64,000 nucleotides of DNA from Mycolicibacterium sp. MU0050 (lineage in GTDB: Bacteria > Actinomycetota > Actinomycetes > Mycobacteriales > Mycobacteriaceae): positions 3,534,001 to 3,598,000 of the forward strand of contig NZ_OY726395.1 of NCBI RefSeq assembly GCF_963378085.1, given 5' to 3'. A program made the position numbers and the translations under genes. Positions 57,515 to 64,000 of the stretch are shown here, piece after piece. How positions within the stretch are numbered: position 1 is the first letter of the stretch; each line of letters begins with the position of its first letter. A model generated the notes under the pieces. That model worked only from the letters and a program-made list of their open reading frames with translations. It made no database searches and was not told the DNA's origin.

Positions 57515-58225
57515 GTGCTGAACCTGGCCTCGGCGGTGCTCGACCCGCTGCTGAACGACAATCCCGCGGGTCCGCGCATCACCTACTACGACGACGCAAC
57601 CGGGGAGCGCATCGAGCTGTCCACCGCGACGCTGGCGAACTGGGCGGCCAAGACCGCCAACCTGCTGCGCGACGAACTGGGCGCGCAGCCGGGCACCACG
57701 GTGGCGGTGCTGCTGCCCGCGCACTGGCAGACCGCGGCCGTGCTTTTCGGGGTGTGGTGGATCGGCGCCGAGGTGACGCTGTCCGGGCCGGCCGACATCG
57801 CGCTGTGCACCGCCGACCGGCTCGACGAGGCCGACGAGGCGGTGGGCATGGGTGAGATCGCCGTGCTGTCGCTGGACCCGTTCGGAAAGCCGGTGCCGGA
57901 CCTCCCGGTCGGGATCACCGACTACGCGACCGCCGTGCGCGCCCAGGGCGACCAGATCGTCCCGGAGACCGGACCCGGCCCGGCGCTGGGCGGACGAACC
58001 CCCGAAGAGGTGCTCGACCAGGCCCGAACCGCCGCCGCGGCAAGGGATCTGCAGCCCGGTGACCGCGTGCTGAGCGCGCTGGGCTGGTCCACCCCGGACG
58101 AGCTGCTGGCCAACGTGGTCGGGGTGTTCGCGGTGGGCGCCTCGCTGGTGCAGGTCACCAATCCCGATGACGCCGTCACCGAGCGGCGCATCCAGACCGA
58201 GAAGGTGACGAAAGTCCTGGACTGA
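57515..58225 (+). CDS. TIGR03089 family protein
   Basis: A 236-residue actinobacterial protein. The N-terminal part (ITYYDDATGERIELSTATLANWAAKTANLL in pieces) resembles the N-terminal domain of acyl-adenylating ligases, but the adenylation motifs are missing and the protein is far shorter. It starts 10 bp after the LCP gene, so they are likely cotranscribed. Function unknown. Matches Rv3268. Confidence 0.82.
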   Translation: MLNLASAVLDPLLNDNPAGPRITYYDDATGERIELSTATLANWAAKTANLLRDELGAQPGTTVAVLLPAHWQTAAVLFGVWWIGAEVTLSGPADIALCTADRLDEADEAVGMGEIAVLSLDPFGKPVPDLPVGITDYATAVRAQGDQIVPETGPGPALGGRTPEEVLDQARTAAAARDLQPGDRVLSALGWSTPDELLANVVGVFAVGASLVQVTNPDDAVTERRIQTEKVTKVLD

Positions 58226-58246
58226 CCGCCGGTTACGCTGGCCGCC

Positions 58247-59053
58247 ATGGCAACCGAGGCCCCGCGACCCGAACTGGATGTGCAGCGGCTGCGCGACCGC
58301 GTGATCGGCGCCGGTGCACCGTGGCGCCGCCTCGACGTGGTGCCGGAGACGGGCTCCACCAACGCCGACCTGTTGGCTCGGGCCGGGGCCGGCGAGGACA
58401 TCGCCGGGGCCGTGCTGCTGGCTGAGCACCAGACCGCGGGCCGCGGCCGTCACGGGCGCAGCTGGTCGGCGCCGCCGCGGTCCCAGCTGTCCTGTTCGGT
58501 CGGCGTCAGCGCGGCCGGGCTGCCCACCGACGCCTGGGGTTGGTTGCCCCTGCTGACCGGGGTGGCCGTGGTCGAGGCCCTGCACGAGACCTGCGGGCTG
58601 CAGGCGGGTCTGAAGTGGCCCAACGACGTGTTGGCCGGCGACGGCAAACTGGCCGGGATCCTGGCCGAGGTGGCCAGCCCCGGACCGACCATCGTGGTCG
58701 GCCTGGGCCTCAACGTCACACTGACCGAGCAGGAGGCCCCGGACTCCCGGGCGACCTCGCTGCTGCTCCTCGGGCACGGCGACGTCGACCGCAGCGACCT
58801 CGCCGCGGCCTGGCTGGCTCGGCTCGCCGCCCGGATCACCGCCTGGCGGGCCGCCGGCGGCCCGGACGCGGCGTTGCTCGACGACTATCGCCGCCACAGC
58901 CGGACGCTGGGCACTCGGGTGCGGGCGCTGCTACCGGGAGATGCCGAGATCACCGGCACGGCAACACATGTCGATCGGCTGGGCCGCCTCGGTATCGACG
59001 ACGGGGGCGCCGGGGCGCTGGTGTCCGCCGGCGACATCACCCACCTGCGTTGA
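58247..59053 (+). CDS. birA: Biotin protein ligase BirA
   Basis: A 268-residue enzyme joining biotin to carboxylase lysines through biotinyl-AMP. Motifs: TGSTNADLL, the biotin loop GRGRHGRSWSAP, LKWPNDVLAGDGKLAGIL and C-terminal SH3-like domain. No N-terminal DNA-binding helix, so it is not a repressor. Its targets in this window are the small biotinyl protein (4.6 kb) and the biotin carrier of the AccD5 complex. Ends 3 bp from fadE25's stop. Confidence 0.95.
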   Translation: MATEAPRPELDVQRLRDRVIGAGAPWRRLDVVPETGSTNADLLARAGAGEDIAGAVLLAEHQTAGRGRHGRSWSAPPRSQLSCSVGVSAAGLPTDAWGWLPLLTGVAVVEALHETCGLQAGLKWPNDVLAGDGKLAGILAEVASPGPTIVVGLGLNVTLTEQEAPDSRATSLLLLGHGDVDRSDLAAAWLARLAARITAWRAAGGPDAALLDDYRRHSRTLGTRVRALLPGDAEITGTATHVDRLGRLGIDDGGAGALVSAGDITHLR

Positions 59054-59056
59054 GCG

Positions 59057-60226
59057 TCAGCGCAGCAGTGCGCGGCTCATGACGACGCGTTGGATCTGGT
59101 TGGTGCCCTCGTAGATCTGGGTGATCTTGGCGTCGCGCATCATCCGCTCGACGGGGAAGTCGGTGGTGTAGCCGGCGCCGCCGAACAACTGCACAGCGTC
59201 GGTGGTGACCTCCATGGCCACGTCGGAGGCCAGGCACTTGCTGGCCGCGGAGATGAAGCCGAGGTTGTGCTCGCCGCGTTCGGCGCGCGCCGCGGCGGTG
59301 TAGACCATCAGCCGGGCGGCCTCGACCTTCATCGCCATGTCGGCGAGCATGAACTGCACGCCCTGGAAGTCACTGATGGCGGTGCCGAATTGCTTGCGGT
59401 CCTTGGTGTATTCGATCGCCGCGTCCAGCGCGCCCTGGGCGATGCCGACGGCCTGGGCGCCGATGGTCGGGCGGGTGTGGTCCAGGGTGGCCAGCGCGGT
59501 CTTGAACCCGGTGCCGGGCTCGCCGATGATCCGGTCCCCGGGGATCCGACAGTTCTCGAAGTACAGCTCGGTGGTCGGTGAACCCTTGATGCCGAGCTTG
59601 CGTTCCTTCGGGCCGACGGTGAAGCCCTCGTCGTCGGCGTGCACCATGAACGCCGAGATGCCGTTGGCGCCCTTGTCCGGATCGGTCACCGCCATCACGG
59701 TGTACCAGGTGGACTTGCCGCCGTTGGTGATCCAGCATTTGGCGCCGTTGAGGATCCAGTCGTCGCCGTCGGCCTTGGCCCGGGTGCGCATGCCGGCGGC
59801 GTCGCTACCGGCCTCGCGCTCGGACAGCGCGTAGGAGGCCATCGCCGAGCCGTCGGCGATCGACGGCAGCACCTGCTTCTTGAGCTCGTCGGAGCCGCGC
59901 AGGATCAGGCCCATGGTGCCCAGCTTGTTGACCGCCGGGATCAGCGACGCCGAGGCGTCGACCCGGGCGACCTCCTCGATGACGATGCAGGCCGCCACCG
60001 AGTCCGCCCCCTGGCCGCCGTATTCGTCGGGGACGTGGATGGCGCTGAAGCCCGAGGCGTTCAGCGCGTCGAGCGCCTCCTGCGGGAAGCGCGCGTTCTC
60101 GTCGACATCGGCCGCGTGCGGCGCGATCTCCTTCTCGCACAACGCTCGGATCGCCGCCCGCAGCTCCCGGTGCTCCTCGGGCAGCTCGAACAAATCGAAC
60201 GACGGATTGCCACTCCAGTCAGCCAT
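59057..60226 (-). CDS. fadE25: Acyl-CoA dehydrogenase FadE25
   Basis: A 389-residue flavoenzyme forming the trans-2-enoyl-CoA in beta-oxidation. YALSEREAGSDAAGM, WITNGGKSTWY, and the C-terminal QIYEGTNQIQRVV with the catalytic Glu are present. The ATGATG start is ambiguous; AAGGAGG lies 2 bp from the first ATG and 5 bp from the second, so the second (60226) is preferred. Matches Rv3274c; upstream of it lie purE and purK. Confidence 0.95.
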   Translation of the reverse strand: MADWSGNPSFDLFELPEEHRELRAAIRALCEKEIAPHAADVDENARFPQEALDALNASGFSAIHVPDEYGGQGADSVAACIVIEEVARVDASASLIPAVNKLGTMGLILRGSDELKKQVLPSIADGSAMASYALSEREAGSDAAGMRTRAKADGDDWILNGAKCWITNGGKSTWYTVMAVTDPDKGANGISAFMVHADDEGFTVGPKERKLGIKGSPTTELYFENCRIPGDRIIGEPGTGFKTALATLDHTRPTIGAQAVGIAQGALDAAIEYTKDRKQFGTAISDFQGVQFMLADMAMKVEAARLMVYTAAARAERGEHNLGFISAASKCLASDVAMEVTTDAVQLFGGAGYTTDFPVERMMRDAKITQIYEGTNQIQRVVMSRALLR

Positions 60227-60255
60227 CATGACCTCCTTGCTACTCGCGGGTAACC

Positions 60256-60762
60256 TTACTCGCCCAGCAGCTTCTGGCGAAGCGCCGCATCCTTGTCCAG
60301 CACCATCGCCTCCAGGTCGGCCTGGAACCGCACCATCCGGTCGCGCAGCGCACGGTCGGCGGCACCGAGAATGCGCACCGCCAGCAGGCCGGCGTTGCGC
60401 GCGCCGCCGATCGACACCGTGGCCACCGGCACCCCGGCGGGCATCTGCACGATCGACAGCAGCGAATCCAGCCCGTCGAGGCGCGCCAGCGGCACCGGCA
60501 CGCCGATCACCGGCAGCGGCGTCGCCGCGGCGACCATGCCGGGCAGATGCGCCGCACCGCCGGCCCCGGCGATGATCACCTCGAGGCCGCGATCGGCGGC
60601 CGACTTCGCGTAGTCGAGCATCCGCCCGGGGGTGCGATGCGCGGAGACGACACCCACCTCGAAGGGCACCCCGAATTCCGCGAGCGCCTCGGCCGCGTCA
60701 ACCATCACCGACCAGTCGCTGTCGCTGCCCATGATCAGCCCCACGCGGGGATCAGTCGCCAT
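60256..60762 (-). CDS. purE: N5-carboxyaminoimidazole ribonucleotide mutase PurE
   Basis: A 168-residue enzyme of purine synthesis moving the carboxylate of N5-CAIR to make [30 protein letters not shown] and [11 protein letters not shown] line the active site. Its ATG lies inside the purK 3' end (overlap 60752-60762), giving coupling. Immediately upstream, within purK, is a 15-bp tandem repeat. An in-frame extension through the repeat is rejected. Confidence 0.95.
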   Translation of the reverse strand: MATDPRVGLIMGSDSDWSVMVDAAEALAEFGVPFEVGVVSAHRTPGRMLDYAKSAADRGLEVIIAGAGGAAHLPGMVAAATPLPVIGVPVPLARLDGLDSLLSIVQMPAGVPVATVSIGGARNAGLLAVRILGAADRALRDRMVRFQADLEAMVLDKDAALRQKLLGE

Positions 60763-62056
60763 CAGTGCCCGTCTCCATGTTCGTCCCTGAAATGTTCGTC
60801 CCTGAAATGTTCGCCCCTGAAATGTTCGTCCCCGAATGTTCGTCGTAGCCATCGGTCCATTGCGCGTGGGACAGCCAGTGTGCGGCCCGGTGCGCGCGCT
60901 CCCGCACGGCGTCGGGGGTGTCACCGGGTCGGGCCAGCAGGTTCACGTGGCCCAGCTTGCGGCCGGGCCGCTCCCCCTTGCCGTACAGGTGCACCTTGGC
61001 GTCCGGCATCCGGGCGAACAGGTGGTGCACCCGCTCGTCGACGCTCATCTGCGGGGTCTGCGGGGCGCCCAGCACGTTGGCCATCACCACCAGCGGGACG
61101 CGGGCCGCGGTGGCGCCCAGCGGGTAGTCCAGCACCGCCCGCAGGTGCTGCTCGAACTGACTGGTCACCGACCCGTCCATGGTCCAGTGCCCGGAGTTGT
61201 GCGGCCGCATGGCGAGCTCGTTGACCAGGATCGCGCCGTCGACGGTCTCGAACAACTCGACCGCGAGCACGCCGACGACGCCGAGTTCGGCGGCCAGTCG
61301 CAGCCCGAGCTGCTGGGCGGTGGCCGCGGTGTCCTCGGCCAGCTCCGGAGCCGGCGCCAGGACCTCCACGCAGATGCCGTCGCGCTGCACGGTCTGCACC
61401 ACCGGCCAGGCCGCACCCTGCCCGAAGGCCGAACGCGCCACCAGGGCCGACAACTCCCGGCGCATGGCCACGCGCTCCTCGATCATGATCGGCACGCCGT
61501 CGGCGAGGTAGTCCGCGGCCACTTCGCGAGCCTGCTCGGGGCTGTCCAGCAGGACCACCCCGCGCCCGTCGTAGCCGCCCCGGATCGTCTTGATCACCGC
61601 GGCGCCGCCGGCGTCGACGGCAAACTGCTGCGCCACGTCGGCGGAGGTGACCTCGGCGAACCGCGGGACGGGGGCGCCCAGCGCCGCGAGTTTGGTGCGC
61701 ATCACCAGCTTGTCCTGCGCGTGCACCAGCGCCTCTGGCGGCGGGGCCACGGTCACCCCGTCGGCCACCAGCTTCGCGAGATGTTCGGTGGGGACATGCT
61801 CGTGGTCGAACGTCAACACCGTCGCGCCCTTGGCGACCTGGCGCAGCGCGTCGAGGTCGGTGTGTGAGCCCACCACCACGTCCGGGCTGACCTGCGCGGC
61901 CGGGTCGGCCGGGTCGACCGCCAGCACCCGCAGCGTCTGGCCGAGGGCGATGGCGGCCTGGTGGGTCATCCGGGCGAGCTGACCGCCGCCGACCATGGCC
62001 ACCACGGGCATGCTCTGTGCGGAGCGCGTATGAGACGGAATGGGCACGTTATCCAT
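60752..62056 (-). CDS. purK: N5-carboxyaminoimidazole ribonucleotide synthase PurK
   Basis: A 434-residue ATP-grasp enzyme making N5-CAIR from AIR, bicarbonate and [52 protein letters not shown] and [15 protein letters not shown] match PurK. Start set at the ATG at 62054-62056 (MDNVPIPS); an in-frame ATG at 62098 would add 14 residues. The last ~25 residues are SGTNI-type repeats from a DNA tandem repeat and replace the usual tail. Confidence 0.94.
   Translation of the reverse strand: MDNVPIPSHTRSAQSMPVVAMVGGGQLARMTHQAAIALGQTLRVLAVDPADPAAQVSPDVVVGSHTDLDALRQVAKGATVLTFDHEHVPTEHLAKLVADGVTVAPPPEALVHAQDKLVMRTKLAALGAPVPRFAEVTSADVAQQFAVDAGGAAVIKTIRGGYDGRGVVLLDSPEQAREVAADYLADGVPIMIEERVAMRRELSALVARSAFGQGAAWPVVQTVQRDGICVEVLAPAPELAEDTAATAQQLGLRLAAELGVVGVLAVELFETVDGAILVNELAMRPHNSGHWTMDGSVTSQFEQHLRAVLDYPLGATAARVPLVVMANVLGAPQTPQMSVDERVHHLFARMPDAKVHLYGKGERPGRKLGHVNLLARPGDTPDAVRERAHRAAHWLSHAQWTDGYDEHSGTNISGANISGTNISGTNMETGTDGD
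60777..60845. repeat. 15-bp tandem repeat in the purK 3' end
   Basis: Three 15-bp copies of ATGTTCGTCCCTGAA type (60777-60791, 60792-60806, 60807-60821), a 14-bp copy (60822-60835) and a partial one. On the minus strand they encode SGTNI repeats at the PurK C terminus, directly before purE. The 14-bp copy shifts the frame relative to the older coding sequence. Confidence 0.9.
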
Positions 62057-62123
62057 GGTGTCATGGCCGGTTTCCGGTGCATGATCAAGCGTCGCCATCC
62101 GACGTTCCGTACACTGGCTATTC

Positions 62124-62876
62124 GTGTCCTTTGCCGATGCCACGATCGCGCGCCTGCCGCGCCCGGTCCGACCGTTCGCCGAGCGGCACCATGAGCTGAT
62201 CAAATTCGCGATCGTCGGGGCAACCACTTTCGTCATCGATTCGGCAATCTTCTACACGCTGAAGCTCACCATTCTCGAACCCAAGCCCGTGACGGCCAAG
62301 ATCATCGCGGGCATCGTCGCGGTCATCGCGTCCTACATCCTCAACCGGGAGTGGAGTTTCCGGGACCGCGGCGGCCGCGAGCGACACCACGAGGCCCTGC
62401 TGTTCTTCGGCGTCAGCGGGGTCGGCGTGCTGCTGTCCATGGCTCCGCTGTGGGTCTCCAGCTACGTGTTGATGCTGCGCGTCCCCATGGTGTCGCTGAC
62501 CACCGAGAACATCGCCGACTTCATCTCGGCCTACATCATCGGCAATCTGCTGCAGATGATGTTCCGGTTCTGGGCATTTCGGCGGTTCGTCTTTCCCGAC
62601 GAATTCGCCCGCAATCCGGACAAGGCGCTGGAGTCCACCTTCACCGGCGCCGGCCTGGCCGAGGCGCTCGAGGATCATTACGAGCTACGCCACCCCATGG
62701 GCGCACCGGACCCCAGCAACAGTGCGGGCAACGCGGGTGTTGCCCGGCCTCTTCCTCGCGGAACTACACCGCTCGTCGAACCGGGCAATGTGGTGACGCC
62801 GCTGCGCCGGTCGCGGCGCCGGGCGGCGCGTCAGCTGGGGAACTCGTCGGACCCCACGGTGTCGAAGACCTCGTGA
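62124..62876 (+). CDS. GtrA-family membrane protein
   Basis: A 250-residue protein with four membrane helices in the first ~160 residues (FAIVGATTFVIDSAIFYTLK, IIAGIVAVIASYIL with NREWSF, LLFFGVSGVGVLLSMAPLW, ISAYIIGNLLQMMFRFWAFR). GtrA proteins flip lipid-linked sugars. The C-terminal ~70 residues are hydrophilic; the last 46 bp overlap the PH-domain gene antisense. Matches Rv3277. Exact cargo unknown. Confidence 0.88.
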   Translation: MSFADATIARLPRPVRPFAERHHELIKFAIVGATTFVIDSAIFYTLKLTILEPKPVTAKIIAGIVAVIASYILNREWSFRDRGGRERHHEALLFFGVSGVGVLLSMAPLWVSSYVLMLRVPMVSLTTENIADFISAYIIGNLLQMMFRFWAFRRFVFPDEFARNPDKALESTFTGAGLAEALEDHYELRHPMGAPDPSNSAGNAGVARPLPRGTTPLVEPGNVVTPLRRSRRRAARQLGNSSDPTVSKTS

Positions 62877-63349
62877 TACAGCAGCGCGTGCACCTTCTCG
62901 ACGCGCGGGATGTCGTAGAACTCCAAGGGATCCTGGCTCGCTGACTCGATGATCAGGGTGCCGGTGCGCAGCATCCGGTCGACGATGCCGTGCCGGAATT
63001 CCACGCTGTTGATACGCGCCAGCGGGATGTCGATGCCCGCGCGGGTCAGCAGCCCGTGCCGGAACATCACCCGGCGATCGGTGATCACGAAGTGCGTGGT
63101 CCACCACGTCAGGAACGGCCACACCGAGAGCCAGCCGACGATCACCAGCCAGATCGCCAGGATCACCAGCGAGACCACCGCGGCGGCGTTGCCGTCCCAA
63201 TTCAACGAGTTGACGTAGGCCGCGCCGAAGGACGCCAGCGCGGTGACGACCAACAGGATCAGCACCGGGCCCACCAGCCGCTTCCAGTGCGGATGCCGGT
63301 GCAGCACCACCTGCTCGTCGCTGGCCAAAACATTGTCGGGGTATCCCAC
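62831..63349 (-). CDS. PH-domain membrane protein (bPH2, Rv3278c-like)
   Basis: A 172-residue protein with two helices (about 26-46, 57-82) followed by a bacterial PH-like domain (THFVITDRRVMFRHGLLTRAGIDIPLARINSVE). Such YdbT-type proteins sit at the membrane; their role is unclear. Tail-to-tail overlap with the GtrA gene. Divergent from accD5 across 114 bp. Confidence 0.87.
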   Translation of the reverse strand: MGYPDNVLASDEQVVLHRHPHWKRLVGPVLILLVVTALASFGAAYVNSLNWDGNAAAVVSLVILAIWLVIVGWLSVWPFLTWWTTHFVITDRRVMFRHGLLTRAGIDIPLARINSVEFRHGIVDRMLRTGTLIIESASQDPLEFYDIPRVEKVHALLYHEVFDTVGSDEFPS

Positions 63350-63418
63350 CGAGGGGAGTTTACTGGGGCCGGGCGGGCCCGCAGGCGCGAATTTCGCGGC
63401 TTATTAAGGGACTAGTAA

Positions 63419-64000
<582 letters not shown>

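Noticed and set aside
60777..60845. CRISPR-like regular repeats
   Set aside because: The units are adjacent 15-bp repeats without spacers, inside a coding sequence.
60763..60924. PurE N-terminal extension with repeated GRTFQ units
   Set aside because: It reads the purK repeat in another frame; PurE normally begins near the GSDSDW motif.

Overview
This window is a high-GC (roughly 70 %) actinobacterial chromosome segment from a Mycolicibacterium/Mycobacterium-type organism. Gene content and order follow, from memory, the Mycobacterium tuberculosis stretch Rv3218 to Rv3280: lipid kinase, whiB1, pdtaS, biotinyl protein, rshA-sigH, SRAP, aroA, rsgA-like, desaturase and reductase, secA1, hpf, comF, lpqB-mtrB-mtrA, tmk, sahH, alkX-rubB-rubA-alkB, amino-acid permease, manA, pmmA, whiB2, fbiA-fbiB, manB-wbbL-rmlD, lcp, birA, fadE25, purE-purK, gtrA, PH-domain protein and accD5. 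No tRNA, rRNA or CRISPR array was seen. All family and homologue statements come from reading the translations; no database was searched.

Layout. 1-7 kb: a truncated thiolase diverging from a LysR regulator, a DAG-kinase-like lipid kinase, whiB1, the PdtaS histidine kinase, a 71-aa biotinyl protein, a membrane Ser/Thr kinase and the 24-aa ribosomal protein bL37. 7-15 kb: the RshA/SigH stress pair, a YbaK deacylase, an SDR, two methyltransferases, the SRAP DNA-protein crosslink protein, aroA and an RsgA-like GTPase. 15-20 kb: a fatty-acyl desaturase and its ferredoxin-type reductase, each behind a related palindromic operator, then a wax-ester/DGAT-like protein. 20-30 kb: secA1, hibernation factor, comF and the lpqB-mtrB-mtrA signalling operon. 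29-33 kb: a block that I recall as absent from M. tuberculosis between mtrA and tmk (NTF2-like protein, VOC protein, small type VII secretion-like protein), ending in an IS1182-family element whose CTAG target duplication carries the stop codon of the secretion gene. 33-43 kb: tmk, a nitrilase, a PepSY lipoprotein, sahH and the alkane hydroxylase operon with its TetR regulator. 42-57 kb: mannose and rhamnose activation genes for the cell envelope (manA, pmmA, manB, wbbL, rmlD, lcp), whiB2 and the coenzyme F420 genes. 57-64 kb: birA, fadE25, purE/purK, gtrA, a PH-domain protein and the start of accD5.

Most accessory in character is 50.7-53.1 kb, where M. tuberculosis, as I recall, carries the DNA methyltransferase gene mamA. 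Here there is a Nudix gene and an orphan AbiEi/DUF559 nuclease-like gene bracketed by two same-orientation copies of a palindromic repeat. The second copy is split near its centre by an IS30-family element. This, the twin operators of the desaturase system and the operator cluster in front of the NTF2-like/VOC pair are the main candidates for undescribed biology.

Functional links: WhiB1, WhiB2, SigH/RshA, PdtaS, the Ser/Thr kinase and MtrAB form a dense regulatory set. Envelope synthesis (GDP-mannose, dTDP-rhamnose linker, LCP ligase, SecA1, LpqB) and lipid metabolism (desaturase, AlkB, FadE25, AccD5 with BirA for biotin) are the other themes.
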